Assembly (NCBI RefSeq): GCF_012767755.2
Contig: NZ_AP023189.1
Location: 3,846,001-3,910,000, forward strand
DNA from: Pseudomonas tohonis
Lineage (GTDB): Bacteria; Pseudomonadota; Gammaproteobacteria; Pseudomonadales; Pseudomonadaceae
Length of the DNA stretch: 64,000 nucleotides
Direction: 5' to 3'
The translations under genes and the position numbers were made by a program. The notes beneath the pieces were generated by a model that was not told the origin of the DNA, ran no database searches, and was given only the letters and a program-made list of their open reading frames with translations. This document shows positions 9,439 to 17,952 of the stretch, piece by piece. Position 1 is the first letter of the stretch, and every line of letters begins with the position of its first letter.

Positions 9439-10611
9439 ATGTCCAGAGGCGCCCCCATTCCCCGCAGCCCCGAGAACGACTACACCCGCGAGCAGGCCAC
9501 GCTGCGTCGTGACTTCATCAAGGAGCAGACCGGCGCCGCGCTGGACACGGTCGGCCAGTACGCCATCGACCCGGCCGCCACCCGCGGCAATATCGAGAAC
9601 TTCATCGGCGTGGTGCAGATGCCCCTGGGGCTGGCCGGCCCGCTGCGGATAGAAGGCGAGCACGCGCGCGGCGATTTCTACATCCCCATGGCCACCACCG
9701 AAGGCACGCTGCTGGCCAGCTACAGCCGGGGCATGCGCGCCATCAGTGCCTCCGGCGGGGTGAAGACCACAGTGGTCAAGCACTCCATGCAGCGGGCCCC
9801 CGTGTTCTTCTTCGAGGATGCGCTGCAGGCCCGCGAGTTCGGCGTCTGGCTGGTGCGCGAGTTCGAGGCGATCAAGGCCGCGAGCGAAACCACCACCCGC
9901 AGCGGCAAGCTGTGCGAGATCGAGCAGTACCCGGTGGCCAACATGCTCTACACCCGTTTCTGCTACACCACCGGCGATGCCGCCGGGCAGAACATGACCA
10001 GCAAGGCCACCTACGCGGCCTGCGAATGGATCAAGGCCAACCACCCGTTGCAGCCGCGCTACATCCTTTCCGGCGCCATCGACACCGACAAGAAGCACTC
10101 GGCCATGAACATGATCCAGACCCGGGGTAAGCGGGTGATCGCCGAGTTCACCCTCAAGCGCGAGGTGGCCCACGAGCTGCTGCGCGTCGAGCCCGCCAAC
10201 CTCTACCGCTACCGGCAGATCGCCGCCGTGGGCGCCTTCCAGGCCGGTTCGGCGTACAGCGGCGCGCACTCGGCCAACGGGCTGGCGGCGATGTACATCG
10301 CCACCGGGCAGGACGCGGCCAACGTGGCCGAATCCCATGGCGGCATCACCTACGGGCAACTGCTGGACAACGGCGACTACTACTGGTCGGTGACCCTGCC
10401 CGCGGTGATCTGCGCCACCCATGGCGGCGGCACCAACCTGCCGACCCAGCGGGAATGCCTGGAGCTGCTGGGCTGCCACGGCGCCGGCAAGGCGGACAAG
10501 CTGGCGGAGATCATCGCGGCCGTGGTGCTGGCGGGGGACGTATCCCTGACCTCGGCGATCCTGGCCGGCGACTGGGTCAGCAGCCACGAGGCGCTGGGGC
10601 GCAACCGCTGA
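9439..10611 (+). CDS. Hydroxymethylglutaryl-CoA reductase, class I-like
   Basis: The 390-residue protein has the HMG-CoA reductase catalytic set: E89 in ATTEGTLLAS, K218/K219 in DTDKKHSAMN, D292 in GQDAANV and H383 in SSHEALGRNR near the C-terminus. Motifs GVVQMPLGLAGPL, TTGDAAGQNM and HGGGTNLPTQ are closer to NADPH-using class I enzymes than to the class II catabolic enzyme of P. mevalonii. There is no membrane domain. The reaction interconverts HMG-CoA and mevalonate. No other mevalonate gene is in the window, so its role is open. ATG 9439 follows CAGGAGA. Confidence 0.9.
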   Translation: MSRGAPIPRSPENDYTREQATLRRDFIKEQTGAALDTVGQYAIDPAATRGNIENFIGVVQMPLGLAGPLRIEGEHARGDFYIPMATTEGTLLASYSRGMRAISASGGVKTTVVKHSMQRAPVFFFEDALQAREFGVWLVREFEAIKAASETTTRSGKLCEIEQYPVANMLYTRFCYTTGDAAGQNMTSKATYAACEWIKANHPLQPRYILSGAIDTDKKHSAMNMIQTRGKRVIAEFTLKREVAHELLRVEPANLYRYRQIAAVGAFQAGSAYSGAHSANGLAAMYIATGQDAANVAESHGGITYGQLLDNGDYYWSVTLPAVICATHGGGTNLPTQRECLELLGCHGAGKADKLAEIIAAVVLAGDVSLTSAILAGDWVSSHEALGRNR

Positions 10612-10618
10612 GGGTGCA

Positions 10619-10640
10619 GGCCCGGCGGACCGGCCGGGCC
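10619..10640. terminator. GC-rich hairpin between convergent genes
   Basis: GGCCCGG and CCGGGCC form a 7-bp stem in the 49-base gap between the HMG-CoA reductase and the convergent CSLREA gene. No T-run is present, so this is a terminator only by position. Confidence 0.4.
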
Positions 10641-10660
10641 CGCCCGCCTCTGCCACGGGC

Positions 10661-12022
10661 TCAGGGATAGGCCCGTTCGAACGCGCCGAGGTCGCAATTG
10701 ACCACACCGTCGCCATTGCCATCACGCGGCCGGTCGAGGCCACGCTGGTCATGGCTGGCGCAGTTGCCGACACCGGCGTCGATGGCGGCGCTGTTGCGCC
10801 TCAGCGGGTGCACCAGGGCGCCGTTGTTGTCCTGCAGCGGGAACAGGTGGCGGGTGAAGGTCGTCTCGTCGGCGATGTAGGTTTGCGCGACGCAGTTGCC
10901 GCCGTCCGTGCCAAGCAGCAGGCCACGCACGCGCAAGTCCACGGCGCCCGGCTGGTTGCGGCAGTTGCGTACGTCCTCGAACTCGCTGGAGCGGTTGCCG
11001 GCGATCAGGCTGTTGCGCAGCAGCACGTCGCCCCGGTTGGTCAGCCCCCAGCCGTCGTTGCCGGCGATGGTGACGTGGACCAGCTCGGCGCGTGACTGCG
11101 CGGACATCTCCGTGAGCCAGGGGTGGCCATTCTCGAAGGCGCCACGCTCGATGCTGCGGTTGCCGGAGAGGGTGCTGTTGGCCAGGCGCATCCACCCGGC
11201 GTTGGCGATGGCCGAACCAAAGCCGCTGCGCAGCACCTGGTTGCCCTGGAAGGTGGTGCGGGCGATGTCCGCCGTGCCCTGGTTGTAGAGCGCGCCGCCC
11301 ATGCCCATCTCGCTGTAGTCCGATGCCCAGTTGGCGCTGAACAGGCTGTCGCGCACGGTGATCGCGCCCTCGTTGTAGAGCGCTCCGCCCAGGCCCGCGC
11401 CCTGGGCCTCCTCGCCCGCGTTGCGGTTGTCGCGGAAGGTCGTGCGCTGCACCTCGAGCACGCCGAAGTTGGCGATGGCCCCGCCGTTGCCGGCCAGCGC
11501 AGCGGGATAGGGCATGTAGACGGCGACGCGATTGCCGACCAGTTCCACCTGGTACAGGTGCAGCTGGCCCCGGTTGAGCACGGCGCCCCCGTCGTAGATC
11601 TGGCGGCCGCCGGTGAGGGTCAGCCCGCGCAGCTTCACCTGCGCGCCGGCGTGCACATGGAACAGCCGGTCCAGGCCCTGCCCGTCGAGACGGGTCACGC
11701 CCACGCCCTTGCCGATCAGGCTCACCCGGCCATGGACATCGAAGTCGCCGATGGCGTTGGCATCCTCCTCCACCGGCCAGTTCAGACCCGGGTCGGGGTT
11801 GGCCTTCTGCAACAGGTAGTTGCCGGACTCCAGGCGAATGACGCTTTCACCCGGCGCGGCGTTGGCGGCCGAGACGGCCTCGCGCAGCGAGCAGTGGGCG
11901 GGCGTGCACTGGCCATCGTCCTCGTCGGCGAAGGTGCTGACCCGCAGGTCCAGCGCATCGGCGGCCAGGGGCGAGGCCAGGGAAAAGGTGAGCAGCAGGG
12001 TTCGGTGGCAATGGCCTGGCAT
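10661..12022 (-). CDS. Secreted CSLREA-domain, right-handed beta-helix protein
   Basis: A signal peptide (LLLTFSLASPLAADA) is followed by the CSLREA motif (CSLREAVSAANA, about residues 43-54). Parallel beta-helix repeats rich in GGAxxNxGxLxL patterns run from about residue 110 to 380. The C-terminus (NSAAIDAG...GLDRPRDGNGDG...DLGAFE) is the choice-of-anchor Q type tail. Such proteins are exported to the cell surface or periplasm. No catalytic residues can be named, and no autotransporter barrel is present. ATG 12022 has GAGGAA upstream. Length is 453 residues. Confidence 0.85.
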   Translation of the reverse strand: MPGHCHRTLLLTFSLASPLAADALDLRVSTFADEDDGQCTPAHCSLREAVSAANAAPGESVIRLESGNYLLQKANPDPGLNWPVEEDANAIGDFDVHGRVSLIGKGVGVTRLDGQGLDRLFHVHAGAQVKLRGLTLTGGRQIYDGGAVLNRGQLHLYQVELVGNRVAVYMPYPAALAGNGGAIANFGVLEVQRTTFRDNRNAGEEAQGAGLGGALYNEGAITVRDSLFSANWASDYSEMGMGGALYNQGTADIARTTFQGNQVLRSGFGSAIANAGWMRLANSTLSGNRSIERGAFENGHPWLTEMSAQSRAELVHVTIAGNDGWGLTNRGDVLLRNSLIAGNRSSEFEDVRNCRNQPGAVDLRVRGLLLGTDGGNCVAQTYIADETTFTRHLFPLQDNNGALVHPLRRNSAAIDAGVGNCASHDQRGLDRPRDGNGDGVVNCDLGAFERAYP

Positions 12023-12177
12023 GGGAAATTCCTCGTTCAGGAATCAGCGCTCGACAGCCCGGCTGAGGCCAACATCACTGGGGTTTCAGGGGTACTGCGG
12101 CGGGTGCCGCTAGCAACTGACCCGCCGAACCCACGGAAGATTCCTGAAGACTGTCCCGCGCCCGCCGAACGCCCCGG

Positions 12178-12942
12178 TCATTGCGCCTGCAATCGCTCCA
12201 GCAGGTTCTGCAGCTCCGCCTCCGCCGCCTTGAGGGACGCGTCCATGGCGATCTCCCAGGGGCGGCGCAAGGGTTCGAGGTCGCGTTCGGCGTCGACCTT
12301 CAGGCACCACTGGAAGTGGTCGTGCCAATCCCCCAGGGCGCCTTGCACGGCCTTGAGAGAGGCCGCGGCCTTGGGCGAGATCGGCGACAGGCTCGGGTAG
12401 GCCTCGTGGGCGTAGCGCATCCGCTTGATGAGGATGCGCAGTGCGTGACGGTCGTAGGCAGGGTCCTGCAGGGCGGCGACCAGCAGGTCGCGCTGCTTCT
12501 TCAGGCGCTTGCGGATGAAGTCGCGCAGCGCTCGCAACTCGCCTGCCCGCTGGGCATCGCGGAAGGACTCCGGCCAGTCGTCCAGGCAGGCCATCAACCG
12601 GCGCACGGTGGGGCTGTCCTCGACCATCCGGTAGCCCTGCTCCAGGCGCTGGCGACGTGGTTGCGCCAGGTCGGGCAGACCCTGCCGCTGCAGCTCGATG
12701 ATCATCACCTCCAGATCGCGGATCGGCGTGGTCAGCCGCCCCACTTCGGCTGCCGCGGCGTCCAGCTCGCGCACCGGCTCCAGGTTGCGGATGGGCCGCA
12801 GCAGGCTGCGCAGCCGTCGCAGGCCGATGCGCATGTCATGCAGCGCCTCGTCATCCGTGCGACAGAGCAGGCGCACGCAGCTGTGGTGGATCCCCAGTTC
12901 TATTCGAAGCACTTGCTCAACGATCGAGTCGACGAAGGACAT
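12178..12942 (-). CDS. CHAD-domain protein
   Basis: The 254-residue helical protein has the conserved His/Arg-rich CHAD motifs: DEALHDMRIGLRRLRSLLRP near residue 30, a later KRMRYAHEAY and LGDWHDHFQW. CHAD domains bind polyphosphate through basic surface residues and often accompany CYTH triphosphatases. No CYTH domain or polyphosphate gene is adjacent here, so it is a stand-alone CHAD protein, probably cytoplasmic. Confidence 0.9.
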   Translation of the reverse strand: MSFVDSIVEQVLRIELGIHHSCVRLLCRTDDEALHDMRIGLRRLRSLLRPIRNLEPVRELDAAAAEVGRLTTPIRDLEVMIIELQRQGLPDLAQPRRQRLEQGYRMVEDSPTVRRLMACLDDWPESFRDAQRAGELRALRDFIRKRLKKQRDLLVAALQDPAYDRHALRILIKRMRYAHEAYPSLSPISPKAAASLKAVQGALGDWHDHFQWCLKVDAERDLEPLRRPWEIAMDASLKAAEAELQNLLERLQAQ

Positions 12943-13142
12943 CGGGCACTCCAGGGTGAGTCGTCAGTGGCCGGGCGTGGAGCCGGGCCTAGCATAAGGG
13001 CGTTGGTGCAGCGCCAGGAACATGGGATCGTCACGCCATTTTTCATCCCGGCGCAGGCATGCTGCGCCCCCTGCATGACGGTCATGCCTTCACGTGCAAT
13101 ACCCGGGTGCCGAGCAACACCCGCGGCAGGTGCCCCGGCGGC

Positions 13143-13358
13143 TCATCGCGGCTTTTCTTCCGACTGGACATCCGGGCCCATCACCGGCCCGATGCCCCAA
13201 TCGCCCTGCTCGTGCCAACCCTCCCCGAAGGTCTCGACGGGGTGCATGGTGCGGTCGGCGCCATTGCCGCACGCCAGGTCGCTCGCCGCGCAGTAGCGGT
13301 CACACCCCCAGCAGATACGCTCGGGGTGCCTGGGATTGACGGGAAAGGGCTTGGCCAT
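13143..13358 (-). CDS. DUF3079 small Cys-rich protein
   Basis: The 71-residue product begins MAKPFPVNPRHPERICWGCD and continues CAASDLACGNGADRTMHPVE, the DUF3079 pattern with four cysteines that could bind metal. Function unknown. The ribosome site is weak. It lies alone between the CHAD gene and a repeat-bearing gap; 12943-13142 holds no supported gene. Confidence 0.8.
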   Translation of the reverse strand: MAKPFPVNPRHPERICWGCDRYCAASDLACGNGADRTMHPVETFGEGWHEQGDWGIGPVMGPDVQSEEKPR

Positions 13359-13491
13359 GTGGACGCTCGGGCCTGGTCTGGGGATGCATCACGTTACCGC
13401 GCACGCACCGCAGCGCCTTGATCGCGATCAACGTCCCCATCAAGCGAAAACAGGCAGCCCGACCAACCGCTCGAGGCATGACCGCTGCGTA

Positions 13492-13570
13492 GGGTGGAGG
13501 TCGCTTTTCACCTCCACCAGCGCTGCCACCTCGGGCTCCGAAGGGTGGACGGATGGAGCGTCGTCCACCC
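13492..13570. repeat. Single copy of the two-hairpin repeat
   Basis: GGTGGAGGTCGCTTTTCACC-type and GGTGGACGG...CGTCCACC hairpins occur in the same order as in the 116-bp units at 16261. This copy ends CACCCGTCCC instead of CACCCTACCC, so it lacks the IS110 target. It lies just downstream of the LysE gene (minus strand). Confidence 0.75.
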
Positions 13571-13618
13571 GTCCCACTCGCGACGATGCCCACGCGAATC
13601 CAGCAGGCTGCGAGCGCC

Positions 13619-14248
13619 TCAGCGCGCAAGCATCCTCTGCAACCCCAGCGCCACCAGGGCCGCGCCGGCGCTGCCGTTGATGCCCCGCTCTATGCGCAGG
13701 TAGGAGGCACGCAAGGCCGCGGAACCGAACACCTGGGCGAGCCCGATGTGCCAGCCGAACGACAGCGCGCCGATGAGCGCGACGGTGACCGGGTAGAACC
13801 AGAGCGGCGCGCCGACCGGGAAGATGGCCGCGAAGGCGCTGGTCCAGAAGGCCGCGCCCTTGGGGTTGGTCACGCAGGTCAGCAGGCCCGTGCGATAGGC
13901 CGCCAGCCGCGAACCGCTCAGCTCCGGCTGCTGCACATCCGTGCGCCGTGGCACGGGACGGAAGGCGGACCACAAGAGGCGGCCGCCGTACCAGACCAGG
14001 TAGGCAGCGCCCAGCAGGCGCACGCCGGACTCCAGCCAGGGATGCTGCGACAGCAGCGTCGCCAGGCCGGCGATCGACACCACCACCCAGAACACCGAGC
14101 CGGTGGCGATGCCATAGGCGACATGGCGCGCATCCCGGTGCCGTTGGCTCAGCGCCATCTGGCTGAGGATGAAGAAGTTCGGTCCGGGGCTGGCGAGCAC
14201 CGCCAGGTAGATGCCGCTGATCAGCAACAGGGAATAGGCGTAGGTCAT
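13619..14248 (-). CDS. LysE/RhtB-family amino-acid exporter
   Basis: The 209-residue inner-membrane protein has about six hydrophobic segments. It shows the LysE signature ASPGPNFFILSQMALS near residues 19-34 and CVTNPKGAAFW near residue 125. Family members export amino acids or their derivatives; the substrate is not predictable. It stands alone, with 132 bases of leader before the upstream gene on the same strand. Confidence 0.92.
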   Translation of the reverse strand: MTYAYSLLLISGIYLAVLASPGPNFFILSQMALSQRHRDARHVAYGIATGSVFWVVVSIAGLATLLSQHPWLESGVRLLGAAYLVWYGGRLLWSAFRPVPRRTDVQQPELSGSRLAAYRTGLLTCVTNPKGAAFWTSAFAAIFPVGAPLWFYPVTVALIGALSFGWHIGLAQVFGSAALRASYLRIERGINGSAGAALVALGLQRMLAR

Positions 14249-14380
14249 GGTCCGACAGGGCTTCTGGTGGGCAGGGCGTGCTCGAACACTACCAATGACC
14301 TCCCTGGGCCGATAGATACAGACGGGCGTGATTTGCGGGATACAGGGCCAGGGGGCAGCGTACCCATGCTCCTCCCGCGA

Positions 14381-15520
14381 TCAGCCCACCGCAGGCCGGT
14401 CGAGGAAGCACTCGAAGCCTTTCTTCCACACCTTGAAGCGCACCCGGATACCCTCGTGCAGCCAATGCAGCGTGTACACGTTGGGGTGGTCGTCCCGGTA
14501 GGTGGCCGCCATATCGAGCCCGTTCAGGTGCTGGCGGGCGGCTTCGAGGTCGAGCTCCGCATCGCCCACGGTGTAGATCTCGAAGGCCTCGCGGCTGCCG
14601 TCCGAGAGCGCGACGTAGTGGCCGAAGCCGTCGAAGGAATAGGCGTCGATGCCCTTCAGCAGGGCGAACAGCTCCGTCAGCTCCACATCCAGCAGCGAGG
14701 TGGCGCCCAGCCGTTGCACGAAGGCATCCGGCTTGCCCTCCAGCGCCTGCAGGTAACGGCTGATGAGCGGCGCGAACGGCCCCTCCATGAAAGCCTTGTT
14801 GCGGCCACTGAACCTGACCTTGCGGACCTTGGTCGGGGCGATGCCGCCGAGCTGGACCTTGCTCGGCCGGCGAGCGAAGGCCACCGTCTCGCCCTCGTAT
14901 TCGCCCAGCTCGAAGGTGGCGGAGAAGGTGAAGGTCTTCTCATGGTCGTCGGCGGTCATCGCCGTCAGCCCGGACGCGCCCTTGTAGAGGAACAGGCGCC
15001 CATCCTCGGCCTGCATGCGCATCACGCAGAAGCGTTCGAACAGCGATTCCTTCCACTCGTGGCTGAGCAGCGTGGCCTTCACCGTCACCCGGCCCTCGGG
15101 CAGGAACAGCTCGGCGCCCGCCTTCAGGGGCGGCTTGGGCATGAGCGCGGCACTGGCCTCGAAGGCTTTCTGCGACACCTTCTTCGGCCCGATGAAGTAA
15201 TGCCGCTGGCCGCCTTCATCACGCGCTTCGCTCAGCACCGTGCGGGTCGCGCCCAGCTGGACCAGGCCCGGGACCAGCCAGAGCGGCGGGTCGATGCGCC
15301 CGGCGTAGCCCGCCACCACCAGCGTCGAATCCTGGCGCTCCAGGCGCTCGATATCGATGCCCTGCTCCGCCCCGTACGCCCCGACCGGCGCCAACGACGC
15401 GAGGCTGGCCGTCAGCTCGTGGCCGTGCGCCTCGGCGGCCGTGGTGAAGGCATCCAGAACCTGCTGGGCCTGGGCCTCATCGCGAAACTGCGCGCGCAGG
15501 GTGATGGTGGTCTCGGACAT
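14381..15520 (-). CDS. Protein of unknown function, 379 residues
   Basis: I do not recognise this family. The long frame has normal codon use and no signal peptide or membrane segment. A middle segment (FIGPKKVSQKAFEASAALMPKP) and a C-terminal part rich in aromatic residues (YRDDHPNVYTLHWLHEGIRV) are visible. It appears soluble and cytoplasmic and stands alone, with a 132-base gap to LysE downstream. Confidence 0.7.
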   Translation of the reverse strand: MSETTITLRAQFRDEAQAQQVLDAFTTAAEAHGHELTASLASLAPVGAYGAEQGIDIERLERQDSTLVVAGYAGRIDPPLWLVPGLVQLGATRTVLSEARDEGGQRHYFIGPKKVSQKAFEASAALMPKPPLKAGAELFLPEGRVTVKATLLSHEWKESLFERFCVMRMQAEDGRLFLYKGASGLTAMTADDHEKTFTFSATFELGEYEGETVAFARRPSKVQLGGIAPTKVRKVRFSGRNKAFMEGPFAPLISRYLQALEGKPDAFVQRLGATSLLDVELTELFALLKGIDAYSFDGFGHYVALSDGSREAFEIYTVGDAELDLEAARQHLNGLDMAATYRDDHPNVYTLHWLHEGIRVRFKVWKKGFECFLDRPAVG

Positions 15521-15856
15521 GGACGACAGTGCCTCCTTGCAGCAGCGGGCCGGGTCCCCCCGTGAAGGCGCCTACGATAGTGCCTCGCCCTGTCACCGGC
15601 TCGACCGCCCTGGCACATTGCCAAACCCCGCACAAAAACGCCGCCCAGGCCCTGAGCCGGTTCAAAGGCCAGGCGACCCGGTAACGCGGGCGGCTGGAGT
15701 GATCCGGGTCGAGGCGGCGTCTCCAGCCCCGATCGCCCGCCTCTTCGCCTGGACTAGGCTTCAGGCAGCCGCGCAGATTGGCTCGCCCAGCCACAAGGCG
15801 CCGGCCAGCCCGGAGCACCCGCATGAACGCCCTGATCCCTCGCACGCAGGAGCCCC
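15521..15856. other. Gap between two divergent genes
   Basis: These 336 bases separate the 379-residue gene (minus) from the DUF1232 gene (plus) and should contain both promoters. I see no gene, repeat or convincing palindrome. Open frames through it lack start signals. Confidence 0.5.
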
Positions 15857-16246
15857 ATGGAACCGAGCCACCCATCACTGCCCGAACGCATCCGCCGCTG
15901 GGCGCGTGCGCTCAAGCGCGACGTGCACGCCCTGTGGATCGCCGCCCGCGACTCACGCACCCCCTGGCAGGCAAAGGCCCTGGCGCTGGTGGTAGCGGCC
16001 TACGCGCTGTCGCCCATCGACCTGATTCCGGACTTCATCCCCGTACTGGGCTACCTGGACGATCTATTGATCGTCCCGCTGGGCATCTGGCTGGTGATCC
16101 GGCTGATCCCGCCGGAGCTGATGGAGGAGTATCGCAGGGCCGCCGCCGTCGCCACCCAACGCCCCTCAAGCCGCGTGGCAGCGGCCTTGATCGTGGCGCT
16201 CTGGCTCGCCTTGGCGCTCGGCTTGCTGGCATGGCTCGCCCGTTGA
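15857..16246 (+). CDS. DUF1232 (YkvA-type) membrane protein
   Basis: The 129-residue protein carries the DUF1232 core [22 protein letters not shown] near residues 48-70, with hydrophobic helices there and at the C-terminus ([21 protein letters not shown]). It is an inner-membrane protein of unknown function. A CAGGAG lies before ATG 15857. It is followed directly by the 116-bp tandem repeats. Confidence 0.9.
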   Translation: MEPSHPSLPERIRRWARALKRDVHALWIAARDSRTPWQAKALALVVAAYALSPIDLIPDFIPVLGYLDDLLIVPLGIWLVIRLIPPELMEEYRRAAAVATQRPSSRVAAALIVALWLALALGLLAWLAR

Positions 16247-16260
16247 TGCCCGGGGGCGCA

Positions 16261-16572
16261 GGGTGGAGGCCGCTTTCTACCTCCACCAGCGAGGCCATGT
16301 CAGGCCGCGAATGGTGGACGGGTGAAGCGTCGTCCACCCTACCCGTTCCCACCCACACCGGTGCATCCCGGGCGTAGGGTGGAAGTCGCTTTCTACCTCC
16401 ACCAGCGTGGCCATATCGGGCCGCGAATGGTGGACGGGTGAAGCGTCGTCCACCCTACCCGTTCCCACCCGCACCGGTGCATCCCGGGCGTAGGGTGGAG
16501 GTCGCCTTCTACCTCCACCAGCGGGGCCACACCGGACTCCGCAGGGTGGACGGGTGAAGCGTCGTCCACCCT
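16261..16572. repeat. 116-bp tandem repeat, three units, the third split by an IS
   Basis: Units start at 16261, 16377 and 16493, a period of exactly 116. Each holds two hairpins, GGTGGAGG/CCTCCACC and GGTGGACG/CGTCCACC, then CCGTTCCCACCC. Unit 3 breaks after 80 bases at 16572 and its missing 36 bases resume at 17791-17826 beyond the IS. Removing 1,218 bp restores a 116-bp unit. Units 1 and 2 keep the intact target GTCCACCCTAC at 16332-16342 and 16448-16458. Confidence 0.93.
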
Positions 16573-16589
16573 TGTATCTCGACTAAATA

Positions 16590-16760
16590 CCTCCACAGGG
16601 GTAATAGTCCCCGACTGATCATCGGGGGAGGGGCTGGAAGTCGTGTCCACCCTTAGGCCGCGAGCCTGCAACGTAGATAGTGCTCCGCCCCTCCACACTC
16701 ACTCGAACAGCCCGAACGGTATCCAGAGCCTCGAGCTCGCATTCACAAGGTTGGGCCGGG
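16590..16760 (+). ncRNA. Predicted IS110 bridge RNA (copy 1)
   Basis: The left end folds into a 5' hairpin (CCCCGA 16609-16614 / TCGGGG 16622-16627) and two guide loops. The target loop is closed by GGAGGGGC (16627-16634) and GCCCCTCC (16687-16694). It holds GTCCACCCT (16645-16653), identical to the left target, a GGC/GCC hairpin, and GTAG (16673-16676), the complement of target CTAC. The donor loop holds ACGGTATC (16716-16723), matching the element's right end, a GAGC/GCTC hairpin (16726-16738), and ACAAG (16745-16749), the complement of CTTGT at the left junction. RNA ends are estimates. Confidence 0.8.
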
Positions 16761-16801
16761 TGCAGTGATGATCGCGTCTGAACGGATCGAGAGGAGAATC
16801 C

Positions 16802-17773
16802 ATGCCCAGCGTCATCGGCATCGACATCGCCAAACACACCTTTGACCTCGCCACCCTGCAGCCCAACGGCAAGTACCGCACCAAGGCCAAGCTGGCCAAC
16901 GACAAAGCGGGCTTCGCCGTCTTGCGCGACTGGCTGAACAAACACAGCGAACCCGGAGCCTGGGTCGTGATGGAGGCCACCGGCATCCACCATGAAGCCC
17001 TGGCCGAATGGCTGTTGGAGCAAGGCTATCGGGTCTGTGTCCTCAACCCGGCGCAGGTCGCCCACTATGCCCGTAGCCAGTTGCAGCGGGTGAAGACCGA
17101 CAAGGTCGACGCCAAGCTGATCGCCGAATACGGCGAGCGCCATCAGGACAGTCTGCGTCCCTGGCAACCCGAGCCCCGTGCCGTGCGGCGTTTGAAAGCC
17201 CTGGTACGGCGCCTGGAGGACCTGCGCGAAATCGAGCAGATGGAGCGCAACCGCCTGGAAGTGGCCGATGCCAGCGTCCAGGCCTCGATCCAGTCGGTGC
17301 TGGAACATATCGGTCAGGAGATCGAAGAGACCCTCAAGGCGATCGACGACCACATCGACAACGACCCGGATCTGCGCGGCAAGCGCGACCTGCTGACCAG
17401 CATCGACGGGATCGCCGACAAGACCGCTGCCCTGCTCCTGGCGGAGCTGGGCGACCCACTGCGCTTTGCCAACAGCCGCGCCGTCACTGCCTTTGCCGGG
17501 CTCAATCCGCGGCTGCAGGAGTCCGGGAACCACCGGGGACAGACGCGTATCTCCAAGACGGGCTCATCGCGCCTGCGGGCCGGCCTGTTCATGCCCGCGA
17601 TCAGTGCCCTGACGTACAACGAGGCGATCAGGGCCCTGAGCGAACGGTTGAGGGCGAAGGGCAAGACCGGCAAGCAGATCGTCTGCGCTGCCATGCGCAA
17701 GCTGCTGAACATCGCCTACGGCGTACTGAAATCGGGCCAGCCATTTAACGCAAAACTGGCCCTTGCTCACTAG
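16802..17773 (+). CDS. IS110-family transposase/recombinase, copy 1
   Basis: The 323-residue protein has the RuvC-like DEDD set: D8 (GIDIAK), E58 (VVMEATG), D100 and D103 (VKTDKVDAK). A coiled-coil region follows (about residues 130-185). The C-terminal Tnp domain has FAGLNPRLQESG and SKTGSSRLR (serines 251, 255, 256), one of which should be the nucleophile. IS110 recombinases use a bridge RNA to pair target and donor DNA and join them at a dinucleotide core. GAGGAG precedes ATG 16802. It differs from copy 2 at only a few residues and looks intact. Confidence 0.95.
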   Translation: MPSVIGIDIAKHTFDLATLQPNGKYRTKAKLANDKAGFAVLRDWLNKHSEPGAWVVMEATGIHHEALAEWLLEQGYRVCVLNPAQVAHYARSQLQRVKTDKVDAKLIAEYGERHQDSLRPWQPEPRAVRRLKALVRRLEDLREIEQMERNRLEVADASVQASIQSVLEHIGQEIEETLKAIDDHIDNDPDLRGKRDLLTSIDGIADKTAALLLAELGDPLRFANSRAVTAFAGLNPRLQESGNHRGQTRISKTGSSRLRAGLFMPAISALTYNEAIRALSERLRAKGKTGKQIVCAAMRKLLNIAYGVLKSGQPFNAKLALAH

Positions 17774-17904
17774 AAATCAAGACGGTATCTACCCGTTCCC
17801 ACCCGCACCGGCGCATCCCGGGCGTAGGGGCCACGATGCCGGCCAGCAACCAAGCCGAGCGCCGGCGAGAAGAAACGCAACGGCGGCTGATGACACCGCC
17901 CATG

Positions 17905-17933
17905 AAAAAAGCGCCCCGAAGGGCGCTTTTTTT
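17905..17933. terminator. Bidirectional rho-independent terminator
   Basis: A GCGCCC-CGAA-GGGCGC stem-loop (17911-17926) is flanked by six A (17905-17910) and seven T (17927-17933), so it can terminate in both directions. It lies 19 bases past the stop of the 68-residue gene on the minus strand. Confidence 0.93.
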
Positions 17934-17952
17934 CGTGGCGTGGCGGCCTTGC

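Larger units (their letters stand above)
16573..17790 (+). mobile_element. IS110-family insertion sequence, copy 1 (1,218 bp)
   Basis: The boundaries are fixed by the interrupted 116-bp repeat and by comparison with the second copy at 39593-40809. The left end starts TGTATCTCGAC after a CT core at 16571-16572; the right end is GACGGTAT with the second CT at 17789-17790. There are no terminal inverted repeats and no target duplication beyond the dinucleotide core, as in IS110/IS621-type elements. The long left end (229 bases before the transposase) and very short right end (17 bases after the stop) match the IS110 group rather than the IS1111 group. Confidence 0.93.

Noticed and set aside
16261..16572. 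CRISPR or integron attC sites in the 116-bp repeats
   Set aside because: The whole 116-bp unit is repeated with no variable spacer, there is no integrase gene, and no conserved attC core is present.
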